From Ruficoccus amylovorans (GTDB lineage: Bacteria; Verrucomicrobiota; Verrucomicrobiia; Opitutales; Cerasicoccaceae), in contig NZ_JACHVB010000013.1 of NCBI RefSeq assembly GCF_014230085.1, positions 186,001-250,000 of the forward strand: a stretch of 64,000 bases of DNA. Direction: 5' to 3'. The notes below the pieces were generated by a model, which had not been told where the DNA came from, ran no database searches, and was given only the letters and a program-made list of their open reading frames with translations. Shown in pieces: positions 45,898-53,753 of the stretch; position 1 is the first letter of the stretch; every line of letters begins with the position of its first letter. A program made the position numbers and the translations under genes.

Positions 45898-46087
45898 CTA
45901 GAGCATGTTCGCTTTAATCTGTCGCCTGCGGTGGGGAAATGTCTTGAAGCCTCGCCAGGCGGCAGTGGGTGTAGCGGGCTGGAAGCCCGTAAGCCTGCTG
46001 CCAACGCCGCGAGCTCCAAGACAGGCCTCATCCGAAGGACTGGCTGCTTTTGAGCCCCGGCGGCAGATTAAAGCGAACATGCTCTAG
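45898..46087. mobile_element. 190-bp MITE-like element with 24-bp perfect terminal inverted repeats
   Basis: The left end begins CTAGAGCATGTTCGCTTT (24 perfect bases, 45898-45921) and the right end is its exact complement (46064-46087). With one mismatch the repeat extends to 29 bases. The interior holds a short hairpin (GCGGGCTGGAAGCCCGT) and secondary inverted repeats (GTCTTG...CAAGAC), but no transposase. Ends in CTAG fit a YTAR-type target such as that of IS5-family elements. The right repeat contains the stop codon of the adjacent regulator gene. A non-autonomous transposable element is the best explanation; a REP-like repeat is an alternative. Confidence 0.75.
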
Positions 46088-47154
46088 TGCGAAGGAGCGC
46101 CGGTTGACTCTCCCTTGAATAAGGCAACCCGGTCCGGCTCAATCACGACCGTCTCTTCCAGCCCTTGAGTTTGAAATCTCTCAATGGCGCGCCGTACCAT
46201 TTCCGAGACGGCTGGCTGCTGAAGGCTCGTAATCGATGGCACCGACTGGGAACCATGCTCGGCAGGGCCAAAGACCGCGAGGGAAACATCCTGAGGAATC
46301 CGCAACTGCGCATCAGTAATCGCCCGCGCAAGTCCCCACCCCGTAATGACAGACAGCCCCAGCATAGCGGTAGCATCGGTCCGCCCGTCGATAAAAACGT
46401 TTCTCATTGAGCTTGTCACCATCCGCTGCTCACCCCGCTCGTTCGAGGTTGAGCAATCCCACAACTGGCCACGCAGACCATGTTCATCCAGGTAACGGCG
46501 CCAGATTTTTATTCGCTCCTCATACTCGCGGTAGCCGGTTCGGCAGTGCACGCAATCGATGGTTTTGTGCCCGAGTTCCGACAAATGATCCAGCAATGGC
46601 AACATAGCCGAGGCCGAGACGTCCGAAATCATGGACAAACCCTGATCGGTCAAATCCCGAAAGAGGGTAAATATGCGGTTACGGCACTGCATCAGGCGGT
46701 TACGGAGCACCTCGGAGAAATTATCCGGGGGAATGAAGAAAATAATGTCAAAAGACTGCCCCAGCATCGACAACAGAGCCGGGTCGTCCTCATCAAGGAA
46801 GTGATGTACGCGCAACAAACCGTTACAGCAACGCACCCCTTCATAGACTCCCTCCTGCCACAGGTGTGCGGAAAGCCCTCCCGTCACCGGGCTAAGCAAC
46901 AGAGCCTGAAACTTCTGCCCGGCGCATTGATACTTACGCGCGGCCATCAACTTGCCGGACTTGCTCCCGTTTCTCTCCAAATAGCCCTCGTCAACCAACT
47001 GCGCGATAGCCCGACGCACGCAGGTCAAACTCAAGCCCGATTCGGCCGAAAGCCTACGCTCCGATGGAATCGGCGTCGCCTCATAATATCCATCCTTGAC
47101 GCGACGCCTCATTAAACGGACCAAGGGATCAGACTTGAACGCAGTTACCGGCAT
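46084..47154 (-). CDS. GntR/LacI-type hybrid transcriptional regulator
   Basis: 356 residues from ATG 47154 (MPVTAFKSDPLVRL). The N-terminal winged helix is GntR-type (PIPSERRLSAESGLSLTCVRRAIAQLVDEGYLE), followed by a periplasmic-binding-like sugar-sensing domain as in LacI/GalR proteins (residues ~85-345; NVFIDGRTDATAMLGLSVITG, QDVSLAVFG, PSITSLQQP). Such hybrids control carbohydrate genes. It lies between the two catabolic runs, each of which starts with an ATCAATATTGAT palindrome. Its stop codon lies inside the right repeat of the MITE-like element, so its C-terminus may have been changed by insertion. Confidence 0.88.
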   Translation of the reverse strand: MPVTAFKSDPLVRLMRRRVKDGYYEATPIPSERRLSAESGLSLTCVRRAIAQLVDEGYLERNGSKSGKLMAARKYQCAGQKFQALLLSPVTGGLSAHLWQEGVYEGVRCCNGLLRVHHFLDEDDPALLSMLGQSFDIIFFIPPDNFSEVLRNRLMQCRNRIFTLFRDLTDQGLSMISDVSASAMLPLLDHLSELGHKTIDCVHCRTGYREYEERIKIWRRYLDEHGLRGQLWDCSTSNERGEQRMVTSSMRNVFIDGRTDATAMLGLSVITGWGLARAITDAQLRIPQDVSLAVFGPAEHGSQSVPSITSLQQPAVSEMVRRAIERFQTQGLEETVVIEPDRVALFKGESTGAPSH

Positions 47155-47298
47155 AAAACACAACTCTCCAATATCTTTTTGGTGACAGGCCCGTAATTGA
47201 GCCTATCATGATAATATTAGGAGAAGCGTAGTCGAGGGCTCCACGCCTCGCAACATAAATATCGTTTTTGCTCTTTTTTAAACGACTTCCAGCCGTTA

Positions 47299-48885
47299 TT
47301 ATTGGGTTTTCAATCCAGTGATATTCCTGAGGTTCATGCCTCGGGTACACTGTTCGATGACGTTATTGACCAGGGTAATGTCATGAAAGGCATCGATGTC
47401 CTCAATGGGTATATGGGGTGCTCGCAGCGCTTCGATGGTGATAATGCCCCAGTTTTTGTTTTCGTCGAAATTGGAACTGAATCCGCAATCGATGATGCGG
47501 TTACTAACGATCTCGACGTTCTCACAAAACAACCCTTCACGATAGCTCCCCGGCTCGTTGCACATGAAAATGGCCGGACCACTTAACCCCGTGAAGGTAT
47601 TCTTGCTCAGTTCGACATCGTAAGCTTTCAGAAAGACACCGAAGCGACGTGAGTTTTTAAATGTGTTCCCCTCGATCAGAACTCCGCGATTGAAACCAGT
47701 CCCATAAAAACCGAGCGCTTCCTTGCGGGACATCAACTCCGGGAGAGGATCGGACACATCAACGATTCCCTCCTCGGGAAAGACCGATGTAATACGCGTG
47801 CGCGCAACGATCTCCCCCTTCTCACGGTCAAAGATGACCAAACCATCGCCCACCCGCAATTGCCCGGCGGATTTCCGGGGAGCAAAAGTCCGCGCATCCG
47901 CAGATAGCTGCAAACGCCTCGGCTCAAGCTGGTCGAGCAGGAAGAACGGTTTCGAGTACAGGTTGATGGCATCGTCAGAAATACCTTCCACAACATTATC
48001 GCGAATGACAATAGGGCCGCGGGCATTCTGAACATGAATAAAGTCCGCATTCCCCCCTTTGATCATTCCTCTCCCGATCTTTGCTTCGCAACCGATGAAT
48101 GAGAGTCCCTCGGAGTCAACCGCGAGATAATGCCCCCCAACAGAACCGTAGGAAATAATTCTCTCAAGAAGCAGGTTGCGGCAATCCTGCGCGATCAACA
48201 GCGGGCTTCGATTCTCGCGCGCATTCAGCATAAAGACCATCCCGGGCTCAATCTTACGCAGGACATCCGGAGGGCAGGTCAACGGGATGGCAAACGTCCC
48301 GACCGCAGTTTCTTCAGGGGGCGCTTTCAGAAAAAGCACATTGGGCATCCCACGGGTAAGGCGCCCTGGTACCGTATCGTCCATGAAGTAGCCCCATAAG
48401 CCATTTTTCGTAATCCACGGTTCCACAAACGACGGCGACTCTGGATTGGCTTCCACGATGATCGTCCCACTCTGCTGCTCGACTTCGACAACCTTCCCCC
48501 AGGCAAAAGGCACAGGGTCATAGCCGACACTGAAGCCCTTCAGCGAAACATCCACGCATCCGATAAGTTTGAACAAACCAATGGTCGGAGTATTTATCCT
48601 GAGGATCGCCCCTTCCCCATTCATCGTGAATTGCTGCACATTTCTGAGCACAAAGAGGCTGCCAAATGCACCCTCCTCCGCGGCCAGGTCGTAGACTCCC
48701 GGCTCCAGAAGCACCGTAAGGCCAGGCTGGTTTCTCGCCTGGCTAAACAGGTTCTGGAAAGCGGCCGTATCATCCAGTCCGTCGTCCGGAGCTCCCCCGA
48801 AATCGGCAAGTGAGACCGTATTTTGAGCAGCACAGCATCCGCAGGCAAGACCCAGCGTGAGAAACAATCCGTGTAGGAGATTCAT
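47299..48885 (-). CDS. Exported right-handed beta-helix protein, probable polysaccharide-active enzyme
   Basis: 528 residues from ATG 48885, with a signal peptide (MNLLHGLFLTLGLACGCCAAQ). It then shows the pectin-lyase-like N-terminus (VSLADFGGAPDDGLDDTAAF) and repeated parallel-strand rungs (VLIEGNTFKNSRRFGVFLK, VEIVSNRIIDCGF, DITLVNNVIEQC). The fold is shared by pectate lyases, GH28, GH82, GH110 and others; the exact family cannot be fixed by eye. Last gene of the run 57,362-47,299 and 63 bases after a sulfatase. Export and position suggest attack on the same sulfated polysaccharide outside the cytoplasm. Confidence 0.75.
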   Translation of the reverse strand: MNLLHGLFLTLGLACGCCAAQNTVSLADFGGAPDDGLDDTAAFQNLFSQARNQPGLTVLLEPGVYDLAAEEGAFGSLFVLRNVQQFTMNGEGAILRINTPTIGLFKLIGCVDVSLKGFSVGYDPVPFAWGKVVEVEQQSGTIIVEANPESPSFVEPWITKNGLWGYFMDDTVPGRLTRGMPNVLFLKAPPEETAVGTFAIPLTCPPDVLRKIEPGMVFMLNARENRSPLLIAQDCRNLLLERIISYGSVGGHYLAVDSEGLSFIGCEAKIGRGMIKGGNADFIHVQNARGPIVIRDNVVEGISDDAINLYSKPFFLLDQLEPRRLQLSADARTFAPRKSAGQLRVGDGLVIFDREKGEIVARTRITSVFPEEGIVDVSDPLPELMSRKEALGFYGTGFNRGVLIEGNTFKNSRRFGVFLKAYDVELSKNTFTGLSGPAIFMCNEPGSYREGLFCENVEIVSNRIIDCGFSSNFDENKNWGIITIEALRAPHIPIEDIDAFHDITLVNNVIEQCTRGMNLRNITGLKTQ

Positions 48886-48948
48886 CGTCAAAGTATCAAG
48901 AGGTTAAGTTAAGCCAATTCAGGCAACACAGCGTTGAACTCTTCAGCA

Positions 48949-50448
48949 TTAGTTCGCTTCCGCCCACGGGGCAAAACGCTCTCGCGATTCCGGAGGCAGG
49001 CTGCGGTACAAGTCCCTGAGCTCGCGCTGGCTCATCGTGGTCTGAGCTGGCAAACCTTCGACCCAACGCTGATAGGTCTCGGTCATCTGCCGGAAACGGT
49101 CTGACTGCTCGTGCTGCAGGTCATTGCTCTCCGTAATGTCGTTCGGGAGCTCGTACAAGCCAATCAAAGTCGGAGCTCCCACTTCGCGCGAACGCTTGGT
49201 AGTCAGTCCTTCATTAGTCACTTTCCAGTCTCCTTCGCGAATCGCCCATCCGTGGCGCTCCGGCATGCTCAACGGATGCGGAAAACGCCACATCAAGGCC
49301 CGCTCGGGGAGCTTTCCTTTCCCGGTCACCATTGGCAGCAGGTTCTCTCCGTCCAGGCCTTCAGGTATCTTACTGTCATCCCCTGCGGCGGCCAATGCCG
49401 TCGGCAGAATATCCAGGGAAATAACCGGTGTGTCAATTACCTGGCCAGCGGGAATAACAGAAGGCCATTGCATGGCAAAGGGCACGCGCACCCCACCTTC
49501 AAGAACATCGCCTTTGACCCCCCGGAGCGGTTCGTTGTTCGCCCGGGTCACCGAAGTTGGTCCACCGTTGTCACTGAGGAAGAAGATCAGCGTGTCGTTC
49601 TCCAGGTTCTCGTCCTTAAGGGTGGAAAGCACTGAGCCAACGGCATCATCCATCGCAGCAACCATAGCGGCATAGACCTGCCGGGGATGGGCAATCATCC
49701 GATCCGTATAAGCGCAATGCGCAGGGACATCATCCTCGTGCGCGAGGTGTTCGAAGCGCTTGAGATAGTCTTCGGGGGCCTGCAGCGGAGCATGGGGAGC
49801 GTTAAAGGCCAGATAGAGAAAGAAAGGCTGATCCGCGTTTTTCTTGATAAATTCGCAGGCCTCTTCGCCGAAAACATGCGTCAGGTAACGCGTCTCTGTC
49901 ACCGGCTCGTCGTTTCTCCACAGGTAAGGAATCGAATCCTCCCCTTCCTGAGGCATGTACATGGTCCCTCCGACGAGGTGTCCGTAGAAATAATCGAAGC
50001 CGCGCTCATTGGGCCTGTCGGAAGGGGTTGGAGAGAGAGGCTCGGCCCCCAGGTGCCACTTGCCGATAATGCCGGTCGCGTACCCATCCTCACGCAGGTA
50101 CTCCGGCATCAGCGGGATCGTATCAGGCAGGCCGAATGTGTCGATCGTCGTATTGCATTCACGGCCAAATCTGCTCTGGTTCTGTCCGGATAGAAGCCCA
50201 GCCCGCGAAGGCGCACACTGCGGCGCAGTAACGTACCCATTCGTAAACAACACTCCGTTTTTAGCAATCGAGTCGAGCGCAGGCGTCGGGATTTCCTTGC
50301 TACCGTTAAAGCCGACATCCGCGTAGCCCTGGTCATCGGACAAAATGACAATGACATTCGGTTTACGGGCCGAAGCCGCAGACGTTATGATTACAGTCGC
50401 ACCGGCAGCCAGCACGAACTTTCTGAACAGAGATATTATTGTATTCAT
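48949..50448 (-). CDS. Exported S1-family sulfatase (CAPSR)
   Basis: 499 residues with a signal peptide (about 1-28). Formylglycine motif Cys78-Ala-Pro-Ser-Arg82, N-terminal metal pair Asp38-Asp39 (VILSDDQGYADVG), histidine block GKWHLG, and the later DNGGPTS. Arylsulfatase-A-like layout, about the normal length. It should hydrolyse a sulfate ester on the polysaccharide in the periplasm or outside. Located between the esterase (24 bases upstream) and the beta-helix protein, in the second minus-strand run. Substrate position cannot be predicted without a subfamily search. Confidence 0.92.
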   Translation of the reverse strand: MNTIISLFRKFVLAAGATVIITSAASARKPNVIVILSDDQGYADVGFNGSKEIPTPALDSIAKNGVLFTNGYVTAPQCAPSRAGLLSGQNQSRFGRECNTTIDTFGLPDTIPLMPEYLREDGYATGIIGKWHLGAEPLSPTPSDRPNERGFDYFYGHLVGGTMYMPQEGEDSIPYLWRNDEPVTETRYLTHVFGEEACEFIKKNADQPFFLYLAFNAPHAPLQAPEDYLKRFEHLAHEDDVPAHCAYTDRMIAHPRQVYAAMVAAMDDAVGSVLSTLKDENLENDTLIFFLSDNGGPTSVTRANNEPLRGVKGDVLEGGVRVPFAMQWPSVIPAGQVIDTPVISLDILPTALAAAGDDSKIPEGLDGENLLPMVTGKGKLPERALMWRFPHPLSMPERHGWAIREGDWKVTNEGLTTKRSREVGAPTLIGLYELPNDITESNDLQHEQSDRFRQMTETYQRWVEGLPAQTTMSQRELRDLYRSLPPESRERFAPWAEAN

Positions 50449-50472
50449 AAAACGATTACACAGGTTTCGGTT

Positions 50473-52059
50473 TTATTCGAGTCCACGCGTTGCCTCATCA
50501 TTCAGCCTGACCCGGAAGGGAGTTACCGGGAGGCCATTTCGGTCCCGCAAATTATTCGGAGGATTATCTCCCCAGGCATAGCGTACCTCCACTGGATGCC
50601 TCACCTCCACATGCTGGAGAACGACCTGGTTACGGACCGGGATCGTGGCCTCCGCCCAGTAGAAGACACCGTCCTCACCCGCGATTGAAAAGCCCGACAC
50701 CTCATTTCTCCCATAGGCATAGAGTCCTTCATCGACCTGATCGAAAGTCAGCGTTACGCGCGAGCCATCGACCACGGCGGAGGCACATTGCGGACTGCCG
50801 CTTACCAATTCGTAGCCGTAGTCTCTGGCCAATGCCTGTCGGGCCAACCGGCGAGCCACGGCCTGCTTGGCCCCCGGATGGATCTCATTTCCCTCGCCAA
50901 GGTCGATCGCAACCGCCTGGCCAGTGTTCGGAAGGCTTAGCGCCCCGCTCTGTGCTTCGCGAAGCACTGCCCAATTACGCGGAGAGATATCACCGTTGGG
51001 ATCGTCAAACTCCGGACCGTAGGCGGGTAACTGAACCCAGTAGAACGGAAAGTCTCCCTGCCCCCAAATGTCACGATAGTAGTTGATTAACGTAGGGAAA
51101 AGATCGCGATACTGCCCGGCTCTTTTTGCCGTCGGTGTGTTGGACTCGCCCTGATACCAGATAATGCCCCGCATTCCGTAGCCGATGGTCGGATAAACCA
51201 TGCCGTTAAAGATGCCTGAGGGAGTTCGCTGGTATAGTCGCTTGTCCAATACACCAAAGGGCCGACGTTGACCGTTGTACTGGCCGAATCTCTCCCACTC
51301 CTTGAGCTGTTTTTTATACTCAGCCATATCGCGCTCGTACATCTCGTCGGTGTAGGAGGCTGCGTCCTGCTTCCATTCAGCAACGACTTCAGCCGTCTCC
51401 TCATTGGCCATCAACAAGTCCATTGGCAGCCAGGCTTCAGCACATGAGCCACCCCACGGATTGGCAACTAACCCGACCGGCACACCAAGCGCATTGTGCA
51501 GTTGGCGGCCGAAGAGATAACCCACCGCAGAAAAGCCCGACGCTGTCCGGGGCGAGCACACATTCCACCCTCCCTCGAAGTCCTCCAGCGGCTCCAGGCT
51601 GGCGCGACGAGGCACCTGCAGCAGCCGTATCTCCGGATAATTGGCAGAGGCGATTTCCACATCGCTATCAAAAGCACTACCAAGATTGAACAGCATATTC
51701 GACTGTCCCGAGCAGAACCAAACTTCCCCCACCAGGACATCCTGAAACTGAAGCGTCTCTGAGTCGCCACGGACCGTCAGCTCATATGGGCCACCGGCCC
51801 CCATCGGATCAAGCTTGAGCAACCACCGGCCGTCAGGTCCGGCCGTAGTTTCACGCACTTTTCCGCCAATGGTCACTGAGATGCGCTCGCCGGGTTGGGC
51901 CTTACCCCATATCGGGTTATCCAGGTCGCGCTGCAGCACCATATGGTCGCCAAAGATATTCGGCAGCCACAGTTCAGCCCCGAGACGTGGCAAAAAGACT
52001 GACCAGAGAATAACGGCATAAGCCACCCAGTTCTTCCTGTCGCGCATGATGCTCATCAA
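50473..52059 (-). CDS. Sialate-O-acetylesterase-family carbohydrate esterase
   Basis: 528 residues with an N-terminal signal segment (about 10-28). SGNH-type block: GEVWFCSGQSNMLFNLGSA (Ser120), GVPVGLVANPWGGSCAEAW, and WYQGESNTP later; the C-terminal beta domain closes the fold. Family members remove O-acetyl groups from sialic acids or from plant and algal polysaccharides. In a sulfatase operon the likely substrate is an acetylated, sulfated algal glycan. It starts 21 bases after the upstream sulfatase stop. Nucleophile Ser120 is seen; the rest of the triad was not checked. A downstream start (MRDRKNW, 52047) is possible. Confidence 0.88.
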   Translation of the reverse strand: MMSIMRDRKNWVAYAVILWSVFLPRLGAELWLPNIFGDHMVLQRDLDNPIWGKAQPGERISVTIGGKVRETTAGPDGRWLLKLDPMGAGGPYELTVRGDSETLQFQDVLVGEVWFCSGQSNMLFNLGSAFDSDVEIASANYPEIRLLQVPRRASLEPLEDFEGGWNVCSPRTASGFSAVGYLFGRQLHNALGVPVGLVANPWGGSCAEAWLPMDLLMANEETAEVVAEWKQDAASYTDEMYERDMAEYKKQLKEWERFGQYNGQRRPFGVLDKRLYQRTPSGIFNGMVYPTIGYGMRGIIWYQGESNTPTAKRAGQYRDLFPTLINYYRDIWGQGDFPFYWVQLPAYGPEFDDPNGDISPRNWAVLREAQSGALSLPNTGQAVAIDLGEGNEIHPGAKQAVARRLARQALARDYGYELVSGSPQCASAVVDGSRVTLTFDQVDEGLYAYGRNEVSGFSIAGEDGVFYWAEATIPVRNQVVLQHVEVRHPVEVRYAWGDNPPNNLRDRNGLPVTPFRVRLNDEATRGLE

Positions 52060-52080
52060 TCTGTGCCTGTGAGATTAAAA

Positions 52081-53496
52081 TTAGTACTTGGGATCGCTCC
52101 AGCGCGGTCCCTCGAATTGCCCGATCCACTGCTCGTACAGTGCCTTCATCTCCTCAAGTTGCTCGGGATTGCTCTTTGCCAGATCGTTTTGTTCTCCCAC
52201 GTCATCGGTGAGGTTAAAGAGCTGCCAGTTCGATCGCTCACGCCAAAGCGTTGCCTTCCACTCACCCTGACGAATGCCCCGCTGGCCTCCCCTTTCCCAA
52301 AACAGGCGAGCGTGCGACGCACTCCCGGATTCACCAAGCAAGACGGGCAACACATTGATTCCATCCAACGGCTTTCCCGCAGGATTCACCCCCGCGGCGA
52401 CGGCGAATGTCGGCAGCAAGTCGAGGGATGAGATTGGGGTTGTGACAATTTCCCCCGCCGGCAAGACATTCGGCCACGACCAGATAAACGGGACGCGTAC
52501 ACCGCCCTCATAGACCTGCCCTTTGTGCCCGCGCAACTCTCCGTTGAATCCGCCATTCTGAGGCTTACCCCCGTTATCGCTGATAAACACGATCAGCGTG
52601 TTGTCGAATTCCCCGCTCTCGCGCAGGTACTCAACAATGCGGCCCATGTTCATATCCAGGTTATCCACCATAGCCGCATAGGTCCGGCGTTTTTTGTCGT
52701 TGATGCTGCTGTATTTCTCGATGGTTTCCTCTGGTGCCTCAAGCGGCACATGCGGGGCGTTGTAGGCTATGTACAGAAAAAAGGGAGTCCCGCTGGCCCG
52801 CTTCATAAAGCCGATGGAATAATCGGTGAGCAAATCCGTCAAGTAGCCTTCCTGCGGGGGAATAGGAATGCCACTGACCTCCAGGGGGCTGCCGTAGTTG
52901 TAGAGAAACGGCGTATCCGTGTCCGAATGATCCCGCGCCCAGCGCTTCATATTCTCCTCGTACTGCATAGGAAAATAATGGTGCCCGCCGCCCAGGAAAC
53001 CGAAATACTCGTCGAAGCCCCGATTTATCGGGTGAAACGCTTCCGCCGAACCCAGATGCCATTTACCGATGGCACAAGTCCGATAGCCTCCACGCCGAAG
53101 AACATCCGCGATGGTTTCCTCCTCAAGATCCAAGCCCTGCGAACGGTCAACCGGCCAGTTCGTCGGGTTGCACCAGAAGCCATGCCGTTGCTGATAGCGT
53201 CCAGTCATGAACCCCGCCCGGCTCGGACCACAATAAGGAGCCGAGACATAGCCGTCGGTCAGGATGATCCCCCCATCAGCCAACTGATCGAGATTGGGAG
53301 TCTGGATTTCATTGCTTCCGTAGACCCCGAGATCGGCATAGCCGAGGTCGTCAGCCACAACGAAAATAATGTTGGGCTGTCGTGCCTCAGCAGCTCGAAT
53401 GCCGTGAACAGCGAAAAGGCTCACACCGATTAGCAACAGATATAGCCAGGTTCCACACCGAATGTTTGATCTGAGATTTTTCACGCTGACTGACAT
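52081..53496 (-). CDS. Exported S1-family sulfatase (CGPSR)
   Basis: 471 residues. Signal segment about residues 14-36, followed by the metal pair Asp49-Asp50 (VVADDLGYADLGVYG), formylglycine motif Cys89-Gly-Pro-Ser-Arg93, GKWHLGSAEAFHPINRGFDEYFG, and ISDNGGKPQNGG. It resembles the sulfatase encoded immediately downstream of the esterase, suggesting duplication within the operon. Head of the closely spaced group sulfatase-esterase-sulfatase-beta-helix (53,496-47,299), with gaps of 21, 24 and 63 bases. Probably periplasmic or secreted; target linkage unknown. Confidence 0.92.
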   Translation of the reverse strand: MSVSVKNLRSNIRCGTWLYLLLIGVSLFAVHGIRAAEARQPNIIFVVADDLGYADLGVYGSNEIQTPNLDQLADGGIILTDGYVSAPYCGPSRAGFMTGRYQQRHGFWCNPTNWPVDRSQGLDLEEETIADVLRRGGYRTCAIGKWHLGSAEAFHPINRGFDEYFGFLGGGHHYFPMQYEENMKRWARDHSDTDTPFLYNYGSPLEVSGIPIPPQEGYLTDLLTDYSIGFMKRASGTPFFLYIAYNAPHVPLEAPEETIEKYSSINDKKRRTYAAMVDNLDMNMGRIVEYLRESGEFDNTLIVFISDNGGKPQNGGFNGELRGHKGQVYEGGVRVPFIWSWPNVLPAGEIVTTPISSLDLLPTFAVAAGVNPAGKPLDGINVLPVLLGESGSASHARLFWERGGQRGIRQGEWKATLWRERSNWQLFNLTDDVGEQNDLAKSNPEQLEEMKALYEQWIGQFEGPRWSDPKY

Positions 53497-53753
53497 TTAG
53501 GTTTCTATCTCCGAACAGCCCTGTAGGTGGAAACCGACTCTTCAAACCCAATCACGTTGAGCTTAACCGTCAAATTTCCATTCATATAAACAATGCAAGA
53601 CCAGACACGCATAATAAGGGGCACAATAGGTTCATGGGGGGGTAACTGATACGGGCTTTGTTAGCCTTGGATAGAGATACTACTGATAGCGCCAGTCACG
53701 GAGACCTATCGGGCTACTGCACGGTAATTCACACATGGTTTGATAAGGGCTTA

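Noticed and set aside
45898-46087. Two ~60-codon frames on opposite strands (MFALICR...RQIKANML)
   Set aside because: They are a by-product of the terminal inverted repeats of the MITE-like element.
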